From an uncultured Alphaproteobacteria bacterium (lineage in GTDB: Bacteria > Pseudomonadota > Alphaproteobacteria > Reyranellales > Reyranellaceae), in contig CAIYWM010000275.1 in the NCBI GenBank assembly GCA_903929895.1, forward strand, positions 1-15,934: 15,934 bases of DNA, given 5' to 3'. Shown here piece by piece: positions 1-7,868 of this stretch (positions within the stretch are counted from its first letter, which is position 1; each line of letters opens with the position of its first letter). A program made the position numbers and the translations under genes. The notes below the pieces were generated by a model. The model was not told the origin of the DNA and made no database searches. It saw only the letters and a program-made list of their open reading frames with translations.

Positions 1-1
1 C

Positions 2-326
<325 letters not shown>

Positions 327-352
<26 letters not shown>

Positions 353-1292
353 ACTTGTTGTTGTCGGCCAGCGTCTCGAACGATGCGAAGTTGGCTTTCA
401 GAAGCGGCTCATACGGCAGGCCGCGATTGGCCACCATGTAGAAGCGGCCGCCTGGTTTGAGGGCGCGGGCGGCCACGGCGATGAACCCCTGGCCCAGCGC
501 CGGCTCCGCGGCGCGTCCGGCATGGAAGGGCGGATTGCAGACGATGGCGTCGTAGGTCGCGGGCGCCGCCTCGTTGATCAGGTCGAGCCAATGGAAGGTC
601 GCCCGCGGATCGGGGATGTTCGCACGGGCGGCTTCGACGGCGCGGTGCTCGGCGTCGATGCCGTCGACCTTCGTGAGGGCAGGGCAGGTGGCGAGCACGT
701 GCCTTGTCAGGAAGCCCCAGCCGCAGCCGAAATCGGCTACATGGCCTGAGAGGTCGTGCGGAAGATGGGTCGCCAGGAGAGCGGACCCGTCGTCGACGTG
801 ATCCCACGAGAAGACGCCGGGCTGACTCAGCCACGAGCCGTCGCCGACCGGCTGCAGGGTCGCGAGCTTCTGCCAGTAGTCCGGCGGCGTGTGTTCGTCG
901 GTCTTCGTGAACCAGAAGACGCGGCTGTGGAACTTCGAGAGTGTGTCGACGCCGCCGAAGGCCTTGCCGACATGCTTCTCGAGACTCGCGGCCCCGTCAT
1001 CGTTGGCACCGGCACAGGCCAGCGTGCCGCCGGCTGCGAGCAGCGACCAGCCGCGCGCGATGTTGGCGAAGTTCTCTTCCTTGTGCTTGGTCAGCTGCAC
1101 GAGGCCGAGTGCATGCCCGCCGCTCTCCAGCCGCGGCACGGCCTGCTTCAGGCGCAGGAAGGCCGGCCGGAACGATTGCTCCGCGTCGATCTCCGCGAAG
1201 GGAGGATCCTCGGCGCGCAGGAAGAACGCCCGCCTGGCGGCGAGCGCTCCGGTGTCGAAGGCGTGGGCGAGGGCGCGTGTCGCCTGGCTCAC
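327..1292 (-). CDS. Class I SAM-dependent methyltransferase, RsmC-like (16S rRNA guanine-N2 type)
   Basis: The protein has 321 residues. The C-terminal half carries the SAM-binding motif I DFGCGWG (residues 187-193), an acidic loop at GIDAE (211-215) and motif IV NPPF (253-256). NPPF is typical of enzymes that methylate exocyclic amino groups of bases. The poorly conserved N-terminal half (1-150) fits the two-domain RsmC/RlmG layout, in which a degenerate first domain aids RNA binding. RsmC itself makes m2G1207 in 16S rRNA. The GTG start at 1292 is chosen because it overlaps the TGA of the upstream dehydrogenase (GTGA), suggesting translational coupling; an ATG further upstream at 1469 would add 59 residues of non-homologous antisense. 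The 3' end overlaps the convergent tlyA gene by 26 bp. The family is confident; the exact modified base is inferred. Confidence 0.82.
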
Positions 1293-2341
1293 GGAACGAG
1301 GACGGCCCGCCCCATGATCAGGCCCTTGCGCAGCTCCTGCAGCGTCGCATCGGCCTCGTCGAGCGTGCGCTTGACGATCGGCACCGGTGTCACCTTGCCG
1401 GCGGTGACAAGGTCCATCATCTCCTTCATCTCGCCCGGGCTGCCGGTGACCGAGCCCACGATCTGGCAACCGGTGAAGGCGAACATCGGCATCGGCAGCG
1501 AAAAAGTACCGCCGAACAGGCCGACGACGACCAGCCGGCCGCCGCGGGCCAGCGCCTTGACGCCGAACTGGGCAGTGCTCTCGGCGCCGACGAAGTCGAT
1601 GGCCGCGCCCACGCCGGTTCCGCCGGTCAGTTCGAAGACCTTCTTGCGGGCATCCTTGTCGCGCGGATCGATGGCGGCGACGGCGCCGTTGTCGAGCGCG
1701 AGCTTGCGCTTGTTTTCGTCGATGTCGGCCACGATGGGCGCGTGGCCCAGCACCGACTGCGCGAACTTCACGCCCATCAGGCCAACACCGCCGGCGCCGA
1801 TCACCAGGATAGGCTTGCCGGCATCCTCGCCGACCGCCTTCTTGACTGCGCTGAAGGCGGTGATGCCGGAGCAGGCATAGAGGCAGGCCAGCTCGGTCGG
1901 GATGTCGCCATAGGGGTAGAGGTACTTCGCGTCGGGGACGAGGACATGGTCGGCATAGCCGCCGTCATTGTTGACGCCGAGCGCACGCGGCGTCGGGCAG
2001 AGATGCTCGCGGCCGTTAGCGCAGTACCAGCAGGTGCCGCAGCCGATCCACGGATAGACCACGGCCTTGTCGCCGACCTTGGCGCCCTTGGCGTCGGGAC
2101 CCAGCGCCACGACCTCGCCCACGATCTCGTGGCCCATGGTGCGCGGCGGGTTCATCGTCTTCTGCGTCGACACCTTGTTGCCGCCGCCCATGTCGAAGAA
2201 GCCTTCCCACAGGTGCACGTCGCTGTGGCAGACGCCGGCGGCCGTGACCTTGACCAGCACCGCGGCGCCCTGGGGCGCGGGATTGCTTTCTTCGATCTTC
2301 TGCAGGGGCTGGCCGAACTCGACGACCTTGTAGCTCTTCAT
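1289..2341 (-). CDS. Zinc-dependent alcohol dehydrogenase (medium-chain MDR family)
   Basis: This 350-residue protein is the usual size for a zinc MDR dehydrogenase. Candidate catalytic zinc ligands are C38 (GVCHSD), H71 (GHE) and C156 (YACSG). The four structural-zinc cysteines are C101, C104, C107 and C115. The Rossmann dinucleotide loop is GAGGVG (182-187). Members oxidise alcohols or reduce aldehydes with NAD(P) in the cytoplasm; the substrate cannot be told from the sequence. The ATG at 2341 is preceded on the minus strand by GGAG about 10 bases upstream. The extension to 2443 is not used, as it would run through the palindromic control region. The gene is first in a two-gene minus-strand unit with the RsmC-like gene and diverges from the transporter operon, so it may share that control region. 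It could act on an alcohol or aldehyde from the neighbouring catabolic genes, but that is speculation. Confidence 0.88.
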   Translation of the reverse strand: MKSYKVVEFGQPLQKIEESNPAPQGAAVLVKVTAAGVCHSDVHLWEGFFDMGGGNKVSTQKTMNPPRTMGHEIVGEVVALGPDAKGAKVGDKAVVYPWIGCGTCWYCANGREHLCPTPRALGVNNDGGYADHVLVPDAKYLYPYGDIPTELACLYACSGITAFSAVKKAVGEDAGKPILVIGAGGVGLMGVKFAQSVLGHAPIVADIDENKRKLALDNGAVAAIDPRDKDARKKVFELTGGTGVGAAIDFVGAESTAQFGVKALARGGRLVVVGLFGGTFSLPMPMFAFTGCQIVGSVTGSPGEMKEMMDLVTAGKVTPVPIVKRTLDEADATLQELRKGLIMGRAVLVP

Positions 2342-2444
2342 TGGGACTTCTCCGTTGCGAACCCGGGCGGAGAATAAGCCGAAAGAACCGCTGCGTCTGC
2401 GTTTTCGGAGACACGTCGAATCCCGCAGAATGAGATAGTTCAAT

Positions 2445-2465
2445 ATTTTCGAAAGTTTCGAAAAT
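2445..2465. promoter_or_regulatory. Perfect 21-bp palindrome, candidate operator in a divergent promoter region
   Basis: The arms are ATTTTCGAAA (2445-2454) and TTTCGAAAAT (2456-2465), exact inverted complements around a central G at 2455. Each arm contains the self-complementary octamer TTTCGAAA (2447-2454 and 2456-2463), so the site is also a direct repeat with 9-bp period. It lies in an A+T-rich patch between the divergent dehydrogenase (start 2341) and the binding-protein gene (start 2546). It is upstream of both, with no following T-run, which argues for an operator and against a terminator. The GntR protein encoded at 7076-7858 is one candidate ligand. The CGAAA/TTTCG core also recalls DeoR/GlpR-type sites, so the binder is unknown. 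Confidence 0.5.
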
Positions 2466-2545
2466 CCGATTTACTTACGAGGATCGATCCGCCACGATCC
2501 GGTCCAACGACGTTCAAATCAAATACACGTCGACGGAGGAAGCAG

Positions 2546-3766
2546 ATGCGCGAGCGGGTGGGCTCATGGCGGCGTCGCCATGTCTTGGCTGGATTGTTGG
2601 GTTCGACGGCAACGCTGGCGGCGCCGGCGATCGGGCGCGCGGCGCCTTCGGGAAAGCCGGTGCGCGTCGGCGGCACGCTCTCGCTGACCGGGTTCCTCGC
2701 GCAGACCGCGGTCATCCACAAGATCGCCTCGGAGATCATGGTCGAGGAGATCAACAGCCGCGACGGCTTCCTCGGCAGGCCCGTCGAGTATGTGCTGCTC
2801 GACGACCAGTCCAAGCCGGACGTGGCGCGCAGCCTCTACGAGAAGCTGATCACCGTCGACAAGGTCGACCTGATCCAGGGCCCCTATGCGACGGCACCGA
2901 TCCTGGCGGCGATGGGCGTCGCCCAGCGCTACGGCAAGGTGATCATCCAGAGCAGCATGGGCATCCCCAAGCTGCAGACCTACGACATGGCCTTTCCGGC
3001 GACGCCGTTCGGGCCTGAGCCGGACAAGACCTATCCCAACGTGATCCTGGACGCGATGGCCAGCCTGCCGACGCCGCCCAAGAGCATGGTCGTCCTGACC
3101 AGCAAGTTCCCGTCGGCGCAGTTCATGGCGCAGGGTATGAAGGTCGAGGCCGAGAAGCGCGGCGTGAAGGTGCCGCTCTTTCTTGAGTATGAGGCGGGCA
3201 ACCGCGACTTCGGCGCCATCGCCGCGCGCGTGAAGGAAGCCAACGCCGACTTCCTGTGGGTCGGCTCCCTGGGCCTGGAGAGCAACCAGATCCTCGAAGC
3301 GCTGCGCAAGCTCGACTACGCGCCGAAGAGCAGCTTCCATCTCTATCCCGCGCCGGGGCCGCTGGCGCTGTCGCCCGACGGCAATCTCGCCTGGTCCTCG
3401 ACTTTCCTCGAGCCGGACGAGCCGTTCATGAGCCGGCCCGGCGTCCGAAAGATCGCCGAGGCCTACAAGGAGCGCGCCACCAAGGCCAATCTGCCCTATC
3501 CGCTGATCGATGCGCAGGCCGCCGGCATGGTCTCGGAGTGGCAGATCCTCGAGCAAGGGGTCAACGGCGCCAAGAGCCTCGAGGACAAGCAGATCGCGGC
3601 CTTCCTGAAGAAGAACGTCGTCAACACGATCTACGGGCCGCTGAAGTTCGACGGCCTCTACAATCACGGTGCTCCGGCGCAGCTCATCCGCCAGGTGCAG
3701 AACAAGGAGTGGAAGGTCGTCTGGCCGCGGGAGTTCGCGGCGCCCGGCGTGAAGCTGCTGCCGTAG
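2546..3766 (+). CDS. ABC transporter substrate-binding protein, branched-chain amino acid/aromatic acid (HAAT) type
   Basis: This 406-residue periplasmic receptor is of the Leu/Ile/Val-binding (Peripla_BP_6) type. It opens with a twin-arginine-like signal: RRR at residues 9-11, then a hydrophobic stretch (13-26), with probable cleavage after about A32. The mature N-terminus KPVRVGGTLSLTGF and the following EEINSRDGFLGRPVEYVLLD segment are characteristic of the fold. GGAGGA (2535-2540), five bases before the ATG, fixes the start. The gene is first in the transporter operon; livH begins 6 bp after the stop. In Proteobacteria this subfamily binds amino acids, amides or aromatic acids such as benzoates and coumarates. 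The downstream ring-cleavage genes favour an aromatic ligand, but no ligand residue proves it. Expression is probably controlled from the divergent region containing the palindrome. Confidence 0.9.
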   Translation: MRERVGSWRRRHVLAGLLGSTATLAAPAIGRAAPSGKPVRVGGTLSLTGFLAQTAVIHKIASEIMVEEINSRDGFLGRPVEYVLLDDQSKPDVARSLYEKLITVDKVDLIQGPYATAPILAAMGVAQRYGKVIIQSSMGIPKLQTYDMAFPATPFGPEPDKTYPNVILDAMASLPTPPKSMVVLTSKFPSAQFMAQGMKVEAEKRGVKVPLFLEYEAGNRDFGAIAARVKEANADFLWVGSLGLESNQILEALRKLDYAPKSSFHLYPAPGPLALSPDGNLAWSSTFLEPDEPFMSRPGVRKIAEAYKERATKANLPYPLIDAQAAGMVSEWQILEQGVNGAKSLEDKQIAAFLKKNVVNTIYGPLKFDGLYNHGAPAQLIRQVQNKEWKVVWPREFAAPGVKLLP

Positions 3767-3772
3767 CGACCG

Positions 3773-4624
3773 ATGCCAAGTGCTACGCTTCTCGGCCAGG
3801 CGCTGATCTCGGGCGTCCTGGCCGGCGGAATGTACGGTTTGCTGGCGCTGGGCCTCAGCCTGAGCTGGGGCCTGTTGCGACTAGTCAATCTCAGCCATTT
3901 CGCGCTGGCCTTCCTCGCGGCCTACCTGACCTACGAACTCGGTACGACCTATCACGTCGCCCCGTGGTGGTCGGTGATGGTCATCGTGCCGGCGATGTTC
4001 GCCATCGGCCTGGCGCAGCACTGGGTGTTCGTCCGCTTCAAGGTGAACGAGCTGGGCTCGCTGCTGATCACCTTCAGTTTCGCCGTCATGCTCGAAGTCG
4101 GCATCCAGCTCTACTGGACGGCGGACTATCGCCGCTTCGAGACGCACTATGCGACCTGGTCGATTAAGGCGGGACCCTTCTATATCCCGGTGCTCGAGCT
4201 GATCCTGTGCATCGTGGCAGGTGTGCTGGCGTGGGGCACGTGGCTTTGGCTGCGCAAGACCTATGTCGGCAAGGCGTTGCGGGCGAGCGCGGAGGATGCC
4301 GACATCGCCGCGGCTTACGGCGTCGACCACCGGAAGCTCGCCTATCTTCTTTCAGGTGTCGGGGCCGCGTACGCCGGTGTCGCCGGCACCTTCATCGCCC
4401 TGATTGCCACGCTGGCGCCCGCGCAGATCTGGGCCTGGCTGGGTGTCGTCTTCGCGGTGGTCATCATCGGCCGTCTCGGCAATCCGCTGGGCGCTCTGGC
4501 GGCGGGCATGCTGATCGGCGCCAGCGAGTCGATCGCCATGGCGATCATAAGTCCGGCCTGGGCGCCGGTCGTCTCGTTCTCCGTGCTCATCGCCATCCTG
4601 CTCTGGGATCCGGAGTGGTCATGA
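3773..4624 (+). CDS. livH: Branched-chain amino acid-type ABC transporter permease, LivH family
   Basis: This 283-residue inner-membrane protein has about eight hydrophobic segments. The N-terminal run GGMYGLLALGLSLSWGLLRL followed by VNLSHFALAFLAAYL matches the LivH consensus region. The cytoplasmic coupling (EAA-like) loop is around residues 160-185, where GKALRASAEDADIAAAYG appears, as expected for contact with the LivG/LivF ATPases. Together with the LivM half of the next gene it would form the heterodimeric translocation path. The ATG at 3773 follows the binding-protein stop by 6 bp. The TGA (4622-4624) overlaps the next ATG as ATGA, indicating translational coupling. Substrate identity is set mainly by the binding protein, so 'branched-chain amino acid' is a family label and not a measured specificity. 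Confidence 0.9.
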   Translation: MPSATLLGQALISGVLAGGMYGLLALGLSLSWGLLRLVNLSHFALAFLAAYLTYELGTTYHVAPWWSVMVIVPAMFAIGLAQHWVFVRFKVNELGSLLITFSFAVMLEVGIQLYWTADYRRFETHYATWSIKAGPFYIPVLELILCIVAGVLAWGTWLWLRKTYVGKALRASAEDADIAAAYGVDHRKLAYLLSGVGAAYAGVAGTFIALIATLAPAQIWAWLGVVFAVVIIGRLGNPLGALAAGMLIGASESIAMAIISPAWAPVVSFSVLIAILLWDPEWS

Positions 4625-6369
4625 CGGCCGGACATAAGATTCCCAAGGTCGCGGCGGTCCTCGGCATCGCCATCTTCGCGATCCTGCCGACGGCGGGGCT
4701 GCCGGCCTTCTACGATTCGTTCTTCTATCTCGTCTTCTTCTGGATCTCGCTGTCGACGAGCTGGGCGCTGCTCTCGGGCTTCGCGGGCTATTTCAGCCTG
4801 GGGCATGCCGCCTTCTTCGGTGTCGGCATGTACACGACCGCGACGCTGACGACCAAGGCAGACGTGCCATTCCTCCTGACCGTGCCGATCGCCGCGGCGA
4901 TGGCGGCCCTGTTGGGCGTCGGCATCGGCGCGGTGGTGTTCCGGATGAAGCGGCTGCGGGGCGAGCTGTTCGCGTTGCTGACGCTCGCGGTCACCTTCGT
5001 GGTCGCCACGATCATCCTCAACACGCCGATCGACGGCGGCGCGGGCGTGTTCATGAGCGCCGTGCCGATGCCGAATCTGATGCCGACCCAGACCAGCACG
5101 ATCTACGTGCTGGGCTTTGCGATGTGCGTGCTCACGCTCGGCATCGCCTGGTGGGTAGCTCACTCACGTCTCGGCCTCGGCCTGTTCGCCATCCACGACG
5201 ACGAGGACGTGGCCGAAGCCAAGGGCGTTCCGACCTTCCGCTACAAGCTGATTGCTTTTGCCCTGTCGTCCGGCATCGCCGGCGCGGTGGGCGGCATCCA
5301 TGCGATGTATGTCGGCTTCCTCACGGTCGCCGGCACCTTCGAACTCACCGTACCGCTTTACGTGGTGCTGATGAGCGTGCTGGGCGGCTCGCGCAACTGG
5401 TTCGGCCCCGCCGTCGGGGCGACGATCATCACGACCCTGCTCTACGCCTTCATCAGCGGCGGCGAGGCGATGGTCGGTCGCGCCGTGGTCGGCCTGATCC
5501 TGATCCTCGCGATCCTGTGGCTGCCGGACGGCATCGTGCCGGCGATCAAGGCGTGGCTGAAGCGGCGCCGGCCGGTCGAGGCGAAACCACATGCCGCCGT
5601 CGTGCCGGTCGTACCCGCGACGCCGCCCCAGATCGGCACGCGCAACATCCTCGAGGCGAGGGGAGCGGCCAAGCGGTTCGGCGGCCTGCAGGCGCTGGCG
5701 GGCGTTGATCTCGACGTTCGCGAGGGGGAAATCCTCGGGCTGGTCGGGCCGAACGGTTCCGGCAAGACGACTCTGATCAACGTCATCTCGGGCTTCTATC
5801 CGCTCAGCGGCGGCACGATCACGGTGGACGGCGCGGAGATCGGCCACCTGCCGGCGCACGAGATCGCCCGCCGCGGCGTGGCGCGGACCTACCAGATCCC
5901 GCGACCGTTCGCGAACATGAGTGTGTTCGACAACGTGGCGATGGCCGCCACCTTCGGCGGGCCGCCGCGCAACGCCTCCGAGATCAGAGATGAAGCATTG
6001 CACTGGATCGGCTTCACCGGGCTGGCCGGCAAGGAAGAGGCGCTGCCGGCCGAGCTGAACCTGCACGAGCGCAAGTTCCTGGAACTGGCGCGCGCGCTGG
6101 CGGCCAAGCCCAAACTGCTGCTTCTCGACGAGGTCCTCTCGGGCCTCAATCCGGCCGAGGTCGACAATGCCATCCGGCTGGTGCGGGCCATCCGCGCGCA
6201 GGGCGCCACCATCGTGTTCGTCGAGCATCTCATGAGGGCGGTGGTCGAGCTGTCCGACCGGGTGGCCGTCCTGAACGAAGGCAAGCTCTTCGCGCTGGGT
6301 GCCCCGCGCGAGGTCATGCGCGATCCGCGCGTCGTCAGCATCTATCTCGGCAAAGCCTATGCTGCTTGA
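4621..6369 (+). CDS. Fused ABC transporter permease-ATPase (LivM-LivG)
   Basis: The 582-residue protein joins two parts of the importer. Residues 1 to about 314 are a LivM permease, with GFAGYFSLGHAAFFGVGMYT near the N-terminus and the coupling loop HDDEDVAEAKGV in the middle. A Pro/Ala/Val-rich linker (about 316-340) leads to a LivG ATPase. The ATPase has Walker A GPNGSGKT (376-383), a Q-loop in RTYQIPRPF, Walker B LLLLDE ending at 504, and the H-loop histidine H536. The ABC signature is degenerate: LNLHER (479-484) replaces LSGGQ/LSYGQ. The start ATG at 4621 overlaps the livH stop; the longer in-frame ORF from 4207 is antisense-like and overlaps livH. The 3' end overlaps livF by 11 bp. Such fusions are known in Alphaproteobacteria and would fix permease:ATPase stoichiometry. 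Confidence 0.9.
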   Translation: MTAGHKIPKVAAVLGIAIFAILPTAGLPAFYDSFFYLVFFWISLSTSWALLSGFAGYFSLGHAAFFGVGMYTTATLTTKADVPFLLTVPIAAAMAALLGVGIGAVVFRMKRLRGELFALLTLAVTFVVATIILNTPIDGGAGVFMSAVPMPNLMPTQTSTIYVLGFAMCVLTLGIAWWVAHSRLGLGLFAIHDDEDVAEAKGVPTFRYKLIAFALSSGIAGAVGGIHAMYVGFLTVAGTFELTVPLYVVLMSVLGGSRNWFGPAVGATIITTLLYAFISGGEAMVGRAVVGLILILAILWLPDGIVPAIKAWLKRRRPVEAKPHAAVVPVVPATPPQIGTRNILEARGAAKRFGGLQALAGVDLDVREGEILGLVGPNGSGKTTLINVISGFYPLSGGTITVDGAEIGHLPAHEIARRGVARTYQIPRPFANMSVFDNVAMAATFGGPPRNASEIRDEALHWIGFTGLAGKEEALPAELNLHERKFLELARALAAKPKLLLLDEVLSGLNPAEVDNAIRLVRAIRAQGATIVFVEHLMRAVVELSDRVAVLNEGKLFALGAPREVMRDPRVVSIYLGKAYAA

Positions 6370-7066
6370 AGTCCGCAACCTCCATGTCGGCTACGGCGAC
6401 GCTCCGGCGGTATGGGACGTTTCGCTCGACGTCGATGCCGGCGAGATCGTCTCGGTGATCGGCCCCAACGGCGCCGGCAAGACGACCTTGATCAACGCCA
6501 TCGCCGGCATGCTGCGCTACCGGCAGGGCGAGCTGCGTTTCGACGGCGCCGACATGAAACGCGTGCGGGCCCACGGCTATTGCGGCCACGGCATCGCGCT
6601 GGTCCCCGAGGGGCGGCGGCTGTTCACCAAGATGACGGTCGAGGAAAATCTCGAACTGGGCTGCTATCTGCCGGGGCCACGGGCGGCGCGGGTGCAGTCG
6701 CTGGAGCGCGTCTACGACCTGTTCCCGATCCTGCGCCAGAAGCGCAATCAGCTGGCCGGAGAGCTGTCCGGGGGCCAGCAGCAGATGGTGGCGATCGGCC
6801 GGGCCCTCATGGCGCAGCCCCGCATCGTCCTGTTCGACGAACCGTCGCTCGGCCTTGCGCCCACCATCGTCGACGACATGTTCGACATCATCGTCCGCGT
6901 ACGCGACGAGGGCGCCGCCGTGCTGCTGGTCGAGCAGAACGTTCTGAAGGCGCTGGGCGTCGCCGACCGCGCCTATGTGCTGGAGCAGGGGCGCATCGTG
7001 GCCACCGGGCTGCCGGACGAGCTATTGAAGCAGCCGCACATCCGCGAAGCCTATCTGGGAGTTTGA
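6359..7066 (+). CDS. livF: ABC transporter ATP-binding protein, LivF family
   Basis: This 235-residue ATPase is the normal LivF length. It has Walker A GPNGAGKT (35-42), a canonical signature LSGGQ (136-140), Walker B IVLFDEP (157-162) and the LivF-characteristic VEQN in place of the H-loop histidine (Q193). It would pair with the LivG half of the fusion protein at the inner membrane. Because the partner's signature is degenerate while this one is intact, the two composite ATP sites are probably unequal. The ATG at 6359 lies inside the last codons of the preceding gene (11-bp overlap), and the protein begins MLLEVRNLHVGYG as family members do; the earlier ATG at 6299 would add non-homologous residues. 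The stop at 7064-7066 is followed directly by the ribosome-binding site of the regulator gene. Confidence 0.92.
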   Translation: MLLEVRNLHVGYGDAPAVWDVSLDVDAGEIVSVIGPNGAGKTTLINAIAGMLRYRQGELRFDGADMKRVRAHGYCGHGIALVPEGRRLFTKMTVEENLELGCYLPGPRAARVQSLERVYDLFPILRQKRNQLAGELSGGQQQMVAIGRALMAQPRIVLFDEPSLGLAPTIVDDMFDIIVRVRDEGAAVLLVEQNVLKALGVADRAYVLEQGRIVATGLPDELLKQPHIREAYLGV

Positions 7067-7075
7067 GGAGCCTTC

Positions 7076-7858
7076 ATGGCCAAAGTTCTGCCCGCCGCTC
7101 CGTTCGAGGGCGCCAACGAGAACCTGGCGGCGACCACCGCGCCGCAGGATGTCAGCCGTGAGGACGCTGCCACCTTCGACGTCCTGCGCAAGATGCGCGA
7201 GGACATCCTGTGCTGCGTCCTGAAGCCCGACCAGAAGCTCAAATTCGGCGAGTTGCGCCAGCGCTATGACACCAGCGTCGGCACCCTGCGCGAAGCCCTG
7301 TCGCATCTCGTGTCGGAAGGGCTCGCCCGAACCGAAGCGGGACGCGGGTTCCAGGTTTCGCCGATCTCGCTGGCCGACTTCCTCGATCTCTCCGAACTGC
7401 GGGTCTATCTCGAGACCAAGACGCTGGCCGACGCGATCCGGCACGGCACGGATGCCTGGGAAGCCGAGATCGTCAGCTCGTACTTCCTGTTGAGCAAACT
7501 CGCCGCACCCAAGCAGGACGATGCGCTTTCGGTGAAGCAGGAGTGGGGCAAGCGCCACAAGCGCTATCACGACGCGCTGGTGGCGACCTGCCGGTCGCCC
7601 TGGTCGCTGCATTTCCGCAGCGAGCTGTTCGACCAGGCCCGCCGCTACCACTGGCTGACCATGATCCACAGCCGGCTGCACCGCCGGAACGAACATATCG
7701 AGATTCGTGACGCCGTGCTGGCGCGCGACTCCGATCTCGCCTGCTCCCTGCTGGAGCAGCACATCCGTACCACCGTCGAACAGGCGGTCACCGACGTGCC
7801 GGGACTGATCCGCGGCAACGCCCGGGTGCTGAAGCCCGGGAAGCACCGCAAGAGCTAG
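7076..7858 (+). CDS. GntR-family transcriptional regulator, FadR subfamily (FCD domain)
   Basis: The 260-residue protein has a winged-helix domain at about 35-95, with recognition segment TSVGTLREALSHLVSEGL. An all-helical FCD effector domain follows at about 100-235. Three histidines, H165 (YHDAL), H207 (EHIEI) and H229 (EQHI), sit where FCD proteins bind a metal that helps hold a small carboxylate ligand. An unusually long N-terminal tail of about 30 residues precedes the helix-turn-helix. GGAG at 7067-7070, five bases before the ATG, supports the start. The gene sits inside the operon, 9 bp after livF and 10 bp before the VOC gene, so it would be co-transcribed with its likely targets (autoregulation). 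The effector may be the imported compound or a pathway intermediate; that is inference. Confidence 0.88.
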   Translation: MAKVLPAAPFEGANENLAATTAPQDVSREDAATFDVLRKMREDILCCVLKPDQKLKFGELRQRYDTSVGTLREALSHLVSEGLARTEAGRGFQVSPISLADFLDLSELRVYLETKTLADAIRHGTDAWEAEIVSSYFLLSKLAAPKQDDALSVKQEWGKRHKRYHDALVATCRSPWSLHFRSELFDQARRYHWLTMIHSRLHRRNEHIEIRDAVLARDSDLACSLLEQHIRTTVEQAVTDVPGLIRGNARVLKPGKHRKS

Positions 7859-7868
7859 AGAGGCAACC

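Noticed and set aside
941..2377. A 478-codon plus-strand open frame opposite the dehydrogenase and methyltransferase genes
   Set aside because: Its translation is low-complexity Arg/Ala/His-rich sequence, whereas the minus-strand frames carry zinc, Rossmann and SAM-binding motifs.
2445..2465. Intrinsic terminator
   Set aside because: The stem is A+T-rich, has a single-base centre allowing no RNA loop without losing pairs, lacks a following T-run, and lies upstream of genes on both sides.
4207..4620. An N-terminal extension of the LivM-LivG protein
   Set aside because: It would lie inside livH in another frame. The ATGA overlap at 4621 and the family N-terminus fix the start there.
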